Below are positions 34,656 through 42,780 of a DNA stretch of 64,000 nt, in pieces. Source of the stretch: Compostibacter hankyongensis (GTDB lineage: Bacteria > Bacteroidota > Bacteroidia > Chitinophagales > Chitinophagaceae); contig NZ_BAABFN010000005.1 in the NCBI RefSeq assembly GCF_039541075.1, positions 1-64,000 of the forward strand, in the 5' to 3' direction. The position numbers and the translations under genes were made by a program. Numbering within the stretch: the first letter of the stretch is position 1; every line of letters starts with the position of its first letter. The notes beneath the pieces are model-generated. The model searched no databases. It was not told where the DNA came from and saw only the letters and a program-made list of their open reading frames with translations.

Positions 34656-37600
34656 TTAAAAGTTAGCATTGATCCCGAAGCTGAACACCCGCATGATGGG
34701 ATAGCTTCCTGCAGTTCCTACTGAAGTTTCCACATCATACCCCTTCCAGAACTTGTCCAGCGTGAAGAGATTATAGCCGCTGACAAACAGGCGTATTCCT
34801 TTCATCTTCAGCCTGGAGGTCAGCTGATCCGGCAGCGTATAGCCGATCTGGATATTCTTCAACCGGAGATATGCGGCGCTTCTCATCCAGAAGCTGGAGA
34901 CCTGCTGGTTATTGGATGCACCGAATACCAGGCGGGGATAGGCGGCGTCTTTGTTGTCCGGCGACCAGTAATCCTTATACTGTTCCTGGATGGTTCCTCC
35001 GGCTGAGGTCACATAAAAGGGCATCAGTCCGCCCCCGTAGATCAGCCCGTCTACCTTGCCCACACCCTGGAGGGAGAGGCTGAGATCGATCTGTTTCCAG
35101 GAAAGATTTATGTTTGCAGCATAGGTATAACGGGGTATCGTACTGCCCAGGATCACCTTGTCGCTTTCATTGATTATACCATCGCCGTTCTGATCTTTGT
35201 ACTTGATATCCCCGGGCGCTACCGTACCGTATTGCTTGGCATGATCCTTTACATCCTGATCGTCCTGGAAGAAACCATCCGCCTGCAGTCCGAAGATGGA
35301 GTTCATCGCATAGCCTTCCCGGTTTACTGTCACATCCGACTGACTGATCCCATGCATATCAATGACCTTGTTCCGCACATCGGAGAGGTTGACCCCAATA
35401 TCGTATTTAAAGTCGCCTGCTTTACCGTTATAGGCGATACCCAGCTCCCAGCCCTGGTTATTGACGCGACCGGCATTTTGAAACGGAGCGCCCAGTCCGA
35501 CAATAAGCGGGATATTCAACTGAAGGAGTATATCCCTTGTTTTCCTGAAATAATAATCGGCAGTTACCGACAGATGTGAGAACAGGGAAACATCCAATCC
35601 CACATCGGTCATCTCTGTCGTTTCCCAGGTGATATTACCATTGGCCAGATCGTTCAGCGCCGCTACGCCCACGATCTCCCCGCCCAGGGAATAGGAGCCC
35701 AGCTCTACCGCAGATACCGAGGGGTAGTAACTGTCCCCGATATTCTGATTGCCCAGTCTTCCCCAGGAGGCCCGCAGCTTCAGCTCATCCACAGTGCTGC
35801 GCAGCGGCGCCATAAAATTTTCTTCCGATATTCTCCAGCCGGCAGAGGCGGAAGGGAAGAGTCCCCACTTATTACCCGGAGAAAAACGGGAGGAACCGTC
35901 ATAGCGGGCATTCAGCTCCAGCAGGTATTTTTCCTTGTAGTTATAGTTAACCCTTCCGAAGAACGAAAGCAAGGACCACTCCGAAGCCGTGCCCCCGTTA
36001 TTGAGATTATTCGCAGATCCTGTGTTGAGTACGGGATAATCAGGAAGCACATAACCGTCTCTGAAAGCCGAAAAATCATCGGTACGATAGCTGTTTTGTT
36101 CCACTCCACCCATTACTTTAAGGCTATGCAGCCCGAAGTTTTTATCGAAAGTAGCCGTGCCCCGCATATTATTATAGAACTCCCGCTTATCCGACACGTT
36201 CAGGGAGCTTATCGCAGGATTTATATAGGCTTTGCTACCATCCGGGAAATAGGTCTGGATGGCTTTGGTAAATTTGTTGACGTGGGTCTCCACAAATTTG
36301 GGCGCATAGGTCAGGTTGAGCGAAAGCCAGTCGGAAGGCCGGTAATTGAGGCCTGCATTGATGCTCCCCCAGGGTGCGTTAGTCCGGTTGATACCCCCGG
36401 CCCGCGCGGCCATAACGGGATTGAGCCCGATCCAGCCTTCTCCCCAGGTACCATTGGAATTGATAGCCAGCTTGTTGGGCGATATGCTGTTCATGTTGGC
36501 AAAGATGCCGTCCACACCCATAGCCGGTTCGGTGGTCTGCGGCTTTATGTACTGCAGGTCCACCTGCATATCGAGCTTTTTGGAAAGGATGATATTTGCA
36601 TTGCTGCGAAGGGTCAGACGCTTGAATTCGGAATTGGGAACTACCCCCTTCTGATCGAGATACCCTACCGAGGTCAGCAGCCGGAGCTTATCCGTTCCGG
36701 CATTTACCGATACAAAATGGCTTTGCTGAAAACCGGAGCCGGTAAGCACTTTTTTCTGCCAGTCCGTATTGGGCAGGGAATCCGAGCTTCCGCTTCCCTG
36801 CGCCCGGTATTTTGCGATCATCTCATCCGAGTAAAGCGGGGTACGGCCCGCATTTTTATAGGCCACATTGGTCAGCTCCATAAAATCGGCCGCACCGGCC
36901 AGATCCGGCAGGTTAGTAGGCTGCTGCCATCCGAAATAGCCGGAGTAATTTACCGAGAACTCCTTCCCTTTTGCACGCTTGGTGGTGACCAGGATCACCC
37001 CGTTTGCTGCGCGGGATCCATATATCGCGGCAGACGCCGCGTCCTTCAATACGGTTACGGATTCGATCACATTCGGATCGATATTGTTGATCGAGCCTTC
37101 CACTCCGTCTATCAATACCAGCGGATCAGCATTACTCATTGTTCCTATACCCCGTATCCGGATGGTCCCTCCATCACCGCCGGGTTTACCGTTGCGCTGC
37201 GTGACCGTTACCCCGGGCATCATGCCTTCGAGACCGGCCGAAGTCTGAGCCAGTGGCCGCAAGCTGAGATTATCGCCGGAGATGGACGATACCGCCCCGG
37301 TAAGATCGGCTTTCTTCTGGGTACCATAGCCCACTACCACCACCTCATTGAGACCGGAAGCAGCAGGCGTCATCCTGATCTCCTTCCACTGGCCGCCGGC
37401 CACAGGTACCGTTTTTGTTTCAAAGCCGATGTAGGAAACCTCCAGCTCCGCATCTACCGGCGCCTCAAAAGTGAAGCTGCCGTCTGCTCCGGTAACGGCG
37501 CCGATATCGCTGTTTTTTACCCGGACGGAAACGCCGACCAGGGGATCTCCCTTAGGAGAGAGCACCCGGCCCCGGATCGCAGTATCCCTGGCCGTTTCAT

Positions 37601-37961
37601 CCTGCGGCGTGATCACGATCAGCTTGTGCGAAAGAATGGTATAGGAAAGGCGGGTACCACTCAGCAGGCGCTGAAGGATATCCGGCACCGACATATTCTC
37701 CACCTGGATATCGCGGGATCCTTCGGGAAGGAGGGCGCTTTTGTACAGCAGGCTGTAATCGCTTTTCTTACCGATGTAATCAAAAATTTTTCCCAGATCG
37801 GCTTTATGGAAATGAAAGCTCAACCGTTCCTGGGAATAGCTTTTTGCGGAAACCTGCAGAAAGGTGAAGCATAAAAAGACGAACGTCAGTTTCATAATCC
37901 GCATCAGTTGCACACTGTTGCAAAAATTCCCGTCCCGGCAAGGGAACGATCTTTTTTTCAT
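34656..37961 (-). CDS. SusC/RagA TonB-dependent receptor with STN domain (locus 1)
   Basis: Outer-membrane importer of 1101 residues. After a signal sequence (MKLTFVFLCFTFLQVSAKSYSQE) come an STN signalling domain (HKADLGKIFDYIGKKSDYSLLYK to about residue 115), a carboxypeptidase-regulatory-like beta domain (IRGRVLSPKGDPLVGVSVRVK), a plug with NEVVVVGYGTQKKADLTGAVSSI and GVTVTQRNGKPGGDGGTIRIRG, and a 22-strand-type barrel ending in FSFGINANF. The STN domain marks it as a transducer working with FecR (38133-39206). Start at 37961 is the first ATG; an alternative at MRIMKL is possible. Partner SusD is 12 bp downstream. Confidence 0.95.
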   Translation of the reverse strand: MKKRSFPCRDGNFCNSVQLMRIMKLTFVFLCFTFLQVSAKSYSQERLSFHFHKADLGKIFDYIGKKSDYSLLYKSALLPEGSRDIQVENMSVPDILQRLLSGTRLSYTILSHKLIVITPQDETARDTAIRGRVLSPKGDPLVGVSVRVKNSDIGAVTGADGSFTFEAPVDAELEVSYIGFETKTVPVAGGQWKEIRMTPAASGLNEVVVVGYGTQKKADLTGAVSSISGDNLSLRPLAQTSAGLEGMMPGVTVTQRNGKPGGDGGTIRIRGIGTMSNADPLVLIDGVEGSINNIDPNVIESVTVLKDAASAAIYGSRAANGVILVTTKRAKGKEFSVNYSGYFGWQQPTNLPDLAGAADFMELTNVAYKNAGRTPLYSDEMIAKYRAQGSGSSDSLPNTDWQKKVLTGSGFQQSHFVSVNAGTDKLRLLTSVGYLDQKGVVPNSEFKRLTLRSNANIILSKKLDMQVDLQYIKPQTTEPAMGVDGIFANMNSISPNKLAINSNGTWGEGWIGLNPVMAARAGGINRTNAPWGSINAGLNYRPSDWLSLNLTYAPKFVETHVNKFTKAIQTYFPDGSKAYINPAISSLNVSDKREFYNNMRGTATFDKNFGLHSLKVMGGVEQNSYRTDDFSAFRDGYVLPDYPVLNTGSANNLNNGGTASEWSLLSFFGRVNYNYKEKYLLELNARYDGSSRFSPGNKWGLFPSASAGWRISEENFMAPLRSTVDELKLRASWGRLGNQNIGDSYYPSVSAVELGSYSLGGEIVGVAALNDLANGNITWETTEMTDVGLDVSLFSHLSVTADYYFRKTRDILLQLNIPLIVGLGAPFQNAGRVNNQGWELGIAYNGKAGDFKYDIGVNLSDVRNKVIDMHGISQSDVTVNREGYAMNSIFGLQADGFFQDDQDVKDHAKQYGTVAPGDIKYKDQNGDGIINESDKVILGSTIPRYTYAANINLSWKQIDLSLSLQGVGKVDGLIYGGGLMPFYVTSAGGTIQEQYKDYWSPDNKDAAYPRLVFGASNNQQVSSFWMRSAAYLRLKNIQIGYTLPDQLTSRLKMKGIRLFVSGYNLFTLDKFWKGYDVETSVGTAGSYPIMRVFSFGINANF

Positions 37962-37969
37962 ATATTTGA

Positions 37970-38070
37970 ATTGAAAAGTGAAATAATGCCCCGTCTCCTA
38001 ATCAGTCGCGGGAGGATTATTGCGTAAGCTTTTTCAGTGAAAGGAAGTGTTGCAGCACTTCCTTTTTTTC
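37970..38070 (+). ncRNA. candidate small RNA divergent from susC (locus 1)
   Basis: The + strand between susC and fecR has a perfect -7 box, TATATTTG (37961-37968), overlapping the susC start codon, and about 70 bp later a strong intrinsic terminator (38040-38069). No + strand gene accounts for that terminator. A transcript of roughly 100 nt is implied. No TTG element is seen at the expected -33 position, which lowers confidence. Bacteroides PUL small RNAs (DonS type) lie opposite susC, which is why I flag it. Confidence 0.25.
38040..38069 (+). terminator. intrinsic terminator, + strand
   Basis: AAAGGAAGTG-ttgcag-CACTTCCTTT is a perfect 10-bp stem followed by a seven-T run on the + strand. 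On the minus strand only three T follow, so it works best for a + transcript. The genes on both sides are on the minus strand. Confidence 0.6.
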
Positions 38071-38077
38071 TTAAGGT

Positions 38078-38101
38078 ACGGGCGACTTGCTCCCGTTTTT
38101 T
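38078..38101 (+). terminator. second terminator-like hairpin, + strand
   Basis: ACGGG-cgacttgct-CCCGT followed by six T, 12 bp after the first hairpin. Shorter stem; may act as a back-up. Confidence 0.35.
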
Positions 38102-38132
38102 CTCATAAAAAACAGTTTTTGAAGTCCTTATT

Positions 38133-39206
38133 TTACCAGATATATATTTTATTCAGGCTGTCTATGCGGTAATGAAAATCGGAGCTCAGCTGCAGGGCAT
38201 GCATAACTTCATTTATCGGCTGGTTTTTGAAGGTGCCGGTAAACAGCTGCTGACGATAAAGGTCGTTTTTAAAGATGATCTTTACCCCATACCAACGCTC
38301 CAGATCGTGAGACAGCTGTCCGAGCGGCTTTTGATCAAAGGTCAGCGTATTTTCCGTCCAGGCGGTTTCTGCGAGGGGTATCTCCGTAAGGGTATCCCGG
38401 GGATGTACATCGGAAACATCAAAACGATGGAGAGGGATAACCGCATCTTTTTTTGCTGCAACCGCCGGCTCCTCCCGCCTCTTCCTGTAGAGTGTAATCT
38501 TCTGATTGGGTTTTAAAATGATCTCCCGCTGATCGTCATCATTCAGATCCACCGCTACTTTTCCGCTGATCAGGGTGGTCTCCACCCTATCGTCCTCAGG
38601 ATAGGCCTTTACATTCAGCGAGGTGCCCAGCACCCGCACTACGGCGTCGTTCACGCGTATGATAAAAGGGTGGCTGGGATCTTTCTTGACCTCGAAAAAA
38701 CCTTCGCCCTCCAGCGTTACCACCCTGCTCCCATCTGTAAACCGGTCCGGGTACTGAAGCCGGCTGTGCACGTTCAGCCTTACCCGGGTGCCGTCAGGCA
38801 ATACCACGGCCGTGCGGGAGCCATTATCCGTAGTGATCTCATTTTTCAACGCCGCCTTTTCATAACGACGGACCACATAAACGCCGGATGCTGCCAGCAG
38901 CAGTAAAAAACCGGCAGCCAGCGCTGATATATGCGGTCTTGCCCACCACCGTTTTTTTAAGGGCGGCTCCGGACGCCGGCTTTCGAGGTATTGTTCGATA
39001 GCGCTCCAGCCATGTTGCAGGAGCTCATTCTCTTCTTCCGCGGTAATGGCCTCCTGCTCGCGGCATTCTTCGAGCCGCTCCATGATCGTATAGGAATACT
39101 GTAATCCCATATCCTGCTCCACCAGCTCGCGCAGTCGCCGCAAGTCTTCTTCGGAAGCCTCCCCGGCCTGCTTCCTCGCCATTAATATCCATATCTCATC
39201 TGTCAT
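38133..39206 (-). CDS. FecR-family anti-sigma factor (locus 1)
   Basis: Anti-sigma regulator of 357 residues. The cytoplasmic N-terminal part (about 1-90) is acidic, a membrane helix follows at about 93-112 (HISALAAGFLLLLAASGVYVV), and the periplasmic FecR domain has LPDGTRVRLNVHSRLQYPDRF and EGEGFFEVKKDPSHPFIIRV. The C-terminal end (SHDLERWYGVKIIFKNDL) is the DUF4974-type receptor contact. It precedes susC (172 bp gap) on the same strand, but its likely sigma partner is divergent at 39380-39958 instead of upstream in tandem, an unusual order. Confidence 0.93.
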   Translation of the reverse strand: MTDEIWILMARKQAGEASEEDLRRLRELVEQDMGLQYSYTIMERLEECREQEAITAEEENELLQHGWSAIEQYLESRRPEPPLKKRWWARPHISALAAGFLLLLAASGVYVVRRYEKAALKNEITTDNGSRTAVVLPDGTRVRLNVHSRLQYPDRFTDGSRVVTLEGEGFFEVKKDPSHPFIIRVNDAVVRVLGTSLNVKAYPEDDRVETTLISGKVAVDLNDDDQREIILKPNQKITLYRKRREEPAVAAKKDAVIPLHRFDVSDVHPRDTLTEIPLAETAWTENTLTFDQKPLGQLSHDLERWYGVKIIFKNDLYRQQLFTGTFKNQPINEVMHALQLSSDFHYRIDSLNKIYIW

Positions 39207-39316
39207 CTTTCATACGCTTTTCCCTCCTGCCCGGTGGCAGGCAGTGCCCGTTGCTGCTGTGTCTTCTATATAAGGACAAAAAAATGCGGCAAAACCCCCA
39301 AACATCAAAAAAATAT

Positions 39317-39344
39317 TTTGCATCCCGGGAAATTTTATACTTTG
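39317..39344 (+). promoter_or_regulatory. possible promoter of the divergent sigma gene
   Basis: TTTG (39317-39320) and TATACTTTG (39336-39344) resemble the Bacteroidota promoter with one extra base in the -7 box. A start near 39350 would leave a 30-nt leader to the ATG at 39380 and excludes the longer upstream reading of the gene. Confidence 0.4.
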
Positions 39345-39379
39345 GAACCCGGATTATGCCGCAGGCGTTACGCAACCAG

Positions 39380-39958
39380 ATGGATAAAGCATACATATAT
39401 GAGCTGTTTGCCGAAGTAGTTGAAAGAGATGACGAAGTTGCTTTCCGTCAGATTTACCAACGGCTCTTCATTCCCCTGTTCCGGTTTTCGCTTTCACTGG
39501 TCAAATCCAAAGAAGCGGCAGAAGAAATCGTCCAGGATGTTTTCCTGGGCTTATGGAAAAAAAGAAAACAGCTTTTACCGGTAAAAGACATCCCCACTTA
39601 TTTATTCGTATCGGTCAAAAACCGGGCGCTCAACCAGCTGAAAAAAGACGCTGCCAAAAACGAGATCTCGCTGGATGAGCTGGGCGAGGTCAACCTCACC
39701 TTTACCGCCGATCCGGAACAGCTCCTGATCACCGGCGAGCTGCTGCGCAAGCTGGACAGGACTATTGCCGCCCTGCCCCCGAAATGCCGCCTCATCTATA
39801 TGCTGGTCAAGCAACACGGCCTGAAGTATCACGAGGTGGCCCAGGTGCTGCAGCTTTCTGCCAAGACGGTGGAGAACCAGCTGGCCATTGCCATGAAGAA
39901 GCTGGTGCAGTCGCTCAGCTTCTCAATGGAGCAGCATACGGTAAAAAGAAACCGCTAA
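39380..39958 (+). CDS. ECF RNA polymerase sigma factor (locus 1, divergent)
   Basis: Sigma-70 ECF factor of 192 residues. Region 2: FRQIYQRLFIPLFRFSLSLVKSKEAAEEIVQDVFLGLWKKR; region 4: LPPKCRLIYMLVKQHGLKYHEVAQVLQLSAKTVENQLAIA. The frame is open from 39251, but the added 43 residues have no sigma similarity and would start upstream of the likely promoter; I chose ATG 39380 (MDKAYI), with 39356 as alternative. It is head-to-head with the fecR of locus 1 (173 bp between starts), so one intergenic region may control both directions. It is convergent with the SGNH gene of locus 2. Confidence 0.9.
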   Translation: MDKAYIYELFAEVVERDDEVAFRQIYQRLFIPLFRFSLSLVKSKEAAEEIVQDVFLGLWKKRKQLLPVKDIPTYLFVSVKNRALNQLKKDAAKNEISLDELGEVNLTFTADPEQLLITGELLRKLDRTIAALPPKCRLIYMLVKQHGLKYHEVAQVLQLSAKTVENQLAIAMKKLVQSLSFSMEQHTVKRNR

Positions 39959-39995
39959 CCGCGCCCGTGACGAAGCAAGCCCTACAAAAAACAGC

Positions 39996-40724
39996 TTAGG
40001 CAAGCAGCCTTTTCAGATAAGCCGGATAGCTTTCCTTATCGGTACCCCCGTCGCCATGGGTGATGCTGTCCCCGAAGCAGACAATAGATTCCCGGATCAG
40101 CCCGTTATACCGGATATGATCGTATACGGCAAGCCCCATAAACCGGTATCCTTCCGGCGTGGGATGTATGCCATCCGTCATATGGCTGTTCACCTCATTC
40201 CGGATCAATGATATCTTGCCCGTGCCCACCCGGCCGGCCCGCTCAAAAAGCCCGCCCATATCCAGCAGGGACACCCGCTGCTCCCTGGCTACCTTTGCAA
40301 TGGTCCCGTTTACCGCCGCCCTTCTTCCGGCCGGACCTTCGGCCCCATAGAAGGACGCAGGGTGACGGGTAAGCAGATAAGGCTCATAAAAGGGAAGGAT
40401 GGTCATCAACAGGACCTTGCTGCGCTGTTTCTTGACCATCTTTATAATCTTCACCAGATTCTCCCGGTACTCTTCCAGGGGAACGTATTTGCGGCTGTTC
40501 ATATCATTGGTCCCTACCATCAGCACCACCAGCCCCGGCCGCTGAGCCAGGCAGTCTTTGTCTATACGCCGCAGGAGGTCCCGCGTATTGTCCCCTCCCA
40601 CCCCGGCATTTATCACGCGGGAAGCTGCGGTCCGGGCGGGAAAAGTGCCGTCCTCAAAGGAAGGAAGGGCGAAAAGGCCCAGGCCTCCGAGGGCAGTATT
40701 CAGTAGAAAATCTCTTCTTTGCAT
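39996..40724 (-). CDS. SGNH/GDSL-type hydrolase with permuted catalytic blocks
   Basis: Predicted exported esterase, 242 residues, with a Tat-like signal (RRDFLLNTALGGLGLFALP). All SGNH blocks are present but in an unusual order: block II Gly in NAGVGGDNTRDLL (about residue 44), block III Asn73 in MVGTNDMNS, block V Asp184 and His187 in DGIHPTPEGYRFMG, and only then block I, with the nucleophile Ser220 in IVCFGDSITHGDGG, followed by ESYPAYLKRLL at the C-terminus. In canonical members block I is at the N-terminus. The frame is continuous, so this looks like a true circular permutation. Last gene of locus 2; carbohydrate deacetylation or similar de-esterification is inferred only. Confidence 0.85.
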   Translation of the reverse strand: MQRRDFLLNTALGGLGLFALPSFEDGTFPARTAASRVINAGVGGDNTRDLLRRIDKDCLAQRPGLVVLMVGTNDMNSRKYVPLEEYRENLVKIIKMVKKQRSKVLLMTILPFYEPYLLTRHPASFYGAEGPAGRRAAVNGTIAKVAREQRVSLLDMGGLFERAGRVGTGKISLIRNEVNSHMTDGIHPTPEGYRFMGLAVYDHIRYNGLIRESIVCFGDSITHGDGGTDKESYPAYLKRLLA

Positions 40725-40814
40725 GGTTTTGTTTTTGAAGGTCGTTCCCCGGTCATGGCCGGGCTCCGGGACAAAAATAGCGATCGCGATCCGTCATTCC
40801 GATTCGTTTTCTTC

Positions 40815-41516
40815 CTATGGAGCGGGAGGCTGAAACGTCAGGCTGCGGTAGGGAGTATAAAATGTATCCAGGGCTGCCGGCACCGGCAGAAAAAGGGTAC
40901 GGTACTGCAGGGTGTCGCCCTGCGGATATCCCACCCATGTTGTCACGGCCTCCCCGTAAGGCACAAAAAGGGTCTGCAGTACACCGGCATCATCATGATA
41001 GCGAAGCTCGGTGCCCAGGGAAGTCTCCACAGAATCGCCCCACTCCACCCGGGATGCGCCGTTCTCCAGCAAAGCGCTTTTTACCAGCCGGTCCGGCAGG
41101 GAGGCAATATAGGCCTCCCCGTAAACACGGCCTTCTGTTTCCGTCTTGACCGAGGCACGTCCTTTGCCGTCATAGCTGTATATCTCAAAAGAATAGGATC
41201 CTTCTTCCAGCTTGTCCACAATCACGTTTACCGTATCTGTGCCTGAGCTGCCCTGTACGGGTATCTCCAGGGAATCCTGCCTGTTGTTCCAGAATACGAT
41301 ACATTTCCTGATGCTGGGATCGGAAAATAAAAGCCATGAAAGCTTTATGCGGTTCTTCCCCGGGAATACCTTTACGGAATCCGCTTTACCCGGGTAGGTG
41401 ATTTCCCCGTCCTTTACAAATCCGCGATAGCTGTCGTCCATCTTGCTGCAGCCTGCAAAGGCCACGCAGACAAGGGCAATTATCAGGAGCGGCTTACTAT
41501 AATCAAATTTTTTCAT
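40815..41516 (-). CDS. DUF4998-domain lipoprotein (locus 2)
   Basis: Probable surface lipoprotein of 233 residues with a lipobox (VCVAFAGCSK). The DUF4998 pattern covers most of the protein: SYRGFVKDGEITYPGKADSVK, FPGKNRIKLSWLLFSDPSIRK, VFWNNRQDSLEIPV, EGSYSFEIYSYDGKGRASVK. It ends after this domain with LTFQPPAP, whereas its paralogue in locus 3 (53574-54884) carries an extra C-terminal discoidin-like domain of about 190 residues. DUF4998 proteins are common accessories of SusCD loci; glycan binding is suspected, not shown. Confidence 0.85.
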   Translation of the reverse strand: MKKFDYSKPLLIIALVCVAFAGCSKMDDSYRGFVKDGEITYPGKADSVKVFPGKNRIKLSWLLFSDPSIRKCIVFWNNRQDSLEIPVQGSSGTDTVNVIVDKLEEGSYSFEIYSYDGKGRASVKTETEGRVYGEAYIASLPDRLVKSALLENGASRVEWGDSVETSLGTELRYHDDAGVLQTLFVPYGEAVTTWVGYPQGDTLQYRTLFLPVPAALDTFYTPYRSLTFQPPAP

Positions 41517-41537
41517 GAAGTTTCTTTAAGATAAATG

Positions 41538-42734
41538 TTATTCAGGCTGTCCGTAAAAAGTCAGTTCGGCCATCCACATATAGTCCGCATTCCCCCAGGT
41601 CTGCAACAATTTTATGCGGATATACCGTACGGCCGGCGCATCGATCGGGAAGGTAAATTCCTGCCCCGCCTGCGCCTTGGCAATATCGTCGTTGGTATTC
41701 TGCCCGATCGGCGATCCGGAAGGCTTTATCGATTCGCAGTCCAGCAGCTTTACCCAGCCGTCATAGCTACCGTCGGGAGACGGGTTATTACTGCCCCATA
41801 TCTCCCAGAGCTTCGGGTCGCCGGCGCTATAGAGCAGATTATTCTCGTCAAAAGCGCCCCGTTGTACCATCGTATAGCGGCTCAACTTGGCTGCCGTACC
41901 CATATCAATGGTAACCTGCTGTGGTATCCCCGATCCGTTTACCGTACGAAACCAGGTGTTGGAGCTGCTCTGTCCGCCCGAGACCTTATCATTCCACAGA
42001 TTGGTGATAGGGCCGGAGGGAAACGTGGAAGCATCATCGGGGAGCGACAGCCCCTTAAACTTCTTCTTATCCAGCTGCTCCTCGTACAGGGGGGTAAGCT
42101 CCCTGGCTATGGTGTCGGAACGGTTATCCCAGCGATCGCGCACACAAAGGCCGAACCATCTTTTTTCCGCATCAAAACCCCGGACGGAGAACTGCCCCTC
42201 TTTCAGGCTGGTGTAGTAAATATCGGCGGTCACCGTTTCCCCGAGAGAGTCTTTGGTCAGCACGCTGATCACGATATTGGCGGAATCCTCGTTTTTGAAG
42301 TTTACCGTGATTCCCCCAAAGTCTTCCTGGAACCGCAGCGACTTATAGGCATCCAGCACGGGGGGCGACAGCGGCTTTACCTTTATACTGACCGGCTCGG
42401 ATCTCACATCACCGCGGCTTACGCTGTACAACTTTATCTCGTGCTCGGCCGTATCCCCGAACCCTTCTACGGTCAGGTAATTGTTGTAATAGGTGGCAAT
42501 GGCCTGCTGGGTTTTGCCGGGCCGGATATCGTACTCGGCTTTTACATACAGCAGGGCGGGATCGTCGGGGAGCTTATAGCTTATCCGGGCTCCGCCATGC
42601 AGCGGCACGGCTTTCAGCTCCGATACCTGTGCCGGAACCGGGCCGCCTTCGGAGAGAGGCCCCAGCTTTTCCTCTTTACATCCTGCCAGCAAGATCAGCA
42701 GCAGTGCAGACAGAAAAAAATATCTATAGTGCAT
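41538..42734 (-). CDS. DUF4959/DUF5126/DUF5000 lipoprotein (locus 2)
   Basis: Surface lipoprotein of 398 residues with lipobox LLILLAGCKEE. Three domains in order: DUF4959 (about 20-125; GGARISYKLPDDPALLYVKAEY, VEGFGDTAEHEIKLYSVSR), DUF5126 (about 126-230; FGGITVNFKNEDSANIVI, CVRDRWDNRSDTIARELTPLYEEQLDKKKF), and a C-terminal DUF5000/discoidin-like beta-sandwich (VTIDMGTAAKLSRYTMVQRG to YIRIKLLQTWG). The last domain is of the F5/8 type C fold, a common carbohydrate-binding module. Paralogue of 54920-56098 with the same order of domains. Confidence 0.88.
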   Translation of the reverse strand: MHYRYFFLSALLLILLAGCKEEKLGPLSEGGPVPAQVSELKAVPLHGGARISYKLPDDPALLYVKAEYDIRPGKTQQAIATYYNNYLTVEGFGDTAEHEIKLYSVSRGDVRSEPVSIKVKPLSPPVLDAYKSLRFQEDFGGITVNFKNEDSANIVISVLTKDSLGETVTADIYYTSLKEGQFSVRGFDAEKRWFGLCVRDRWDNRSDTIARELTPLYEEQLDKKKFKGLSLPDDASTFPSGPITNLWNDKVSGGQSSSNTWFRTVNGSGIPQQVTIDMGTAAKLSRYTMVQRGAFDENNLLYSAGDPKLWEIWGSNNPSPDGSYDGWVKLLDCESIKPSGSPIGQNTNDDIAKAQAGQEFTFPIDAPAVRYIRIKLLQTWGNADYMWMAELTFYGQPE

Positions 42735-42780
42735 AAGTATAAAATTGATTGATCATGATCCTTGGCTGAATGGCATTCGC

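Noticed and set aside
38040..38069. Terminator for the locus 1 fecR transcript
   Set aside because: On the minus strand only three T follow the stem; the seven-T run is on the + strand.
39996..40724. Frameshift or pseudogene as the reason for the odd block order in the SGNH hydrolase
   Set aside because: A single uninterrupted frame carries signal sequence and all four blocks with intact catalytic residues; a frameshift cannot reorder blocks.
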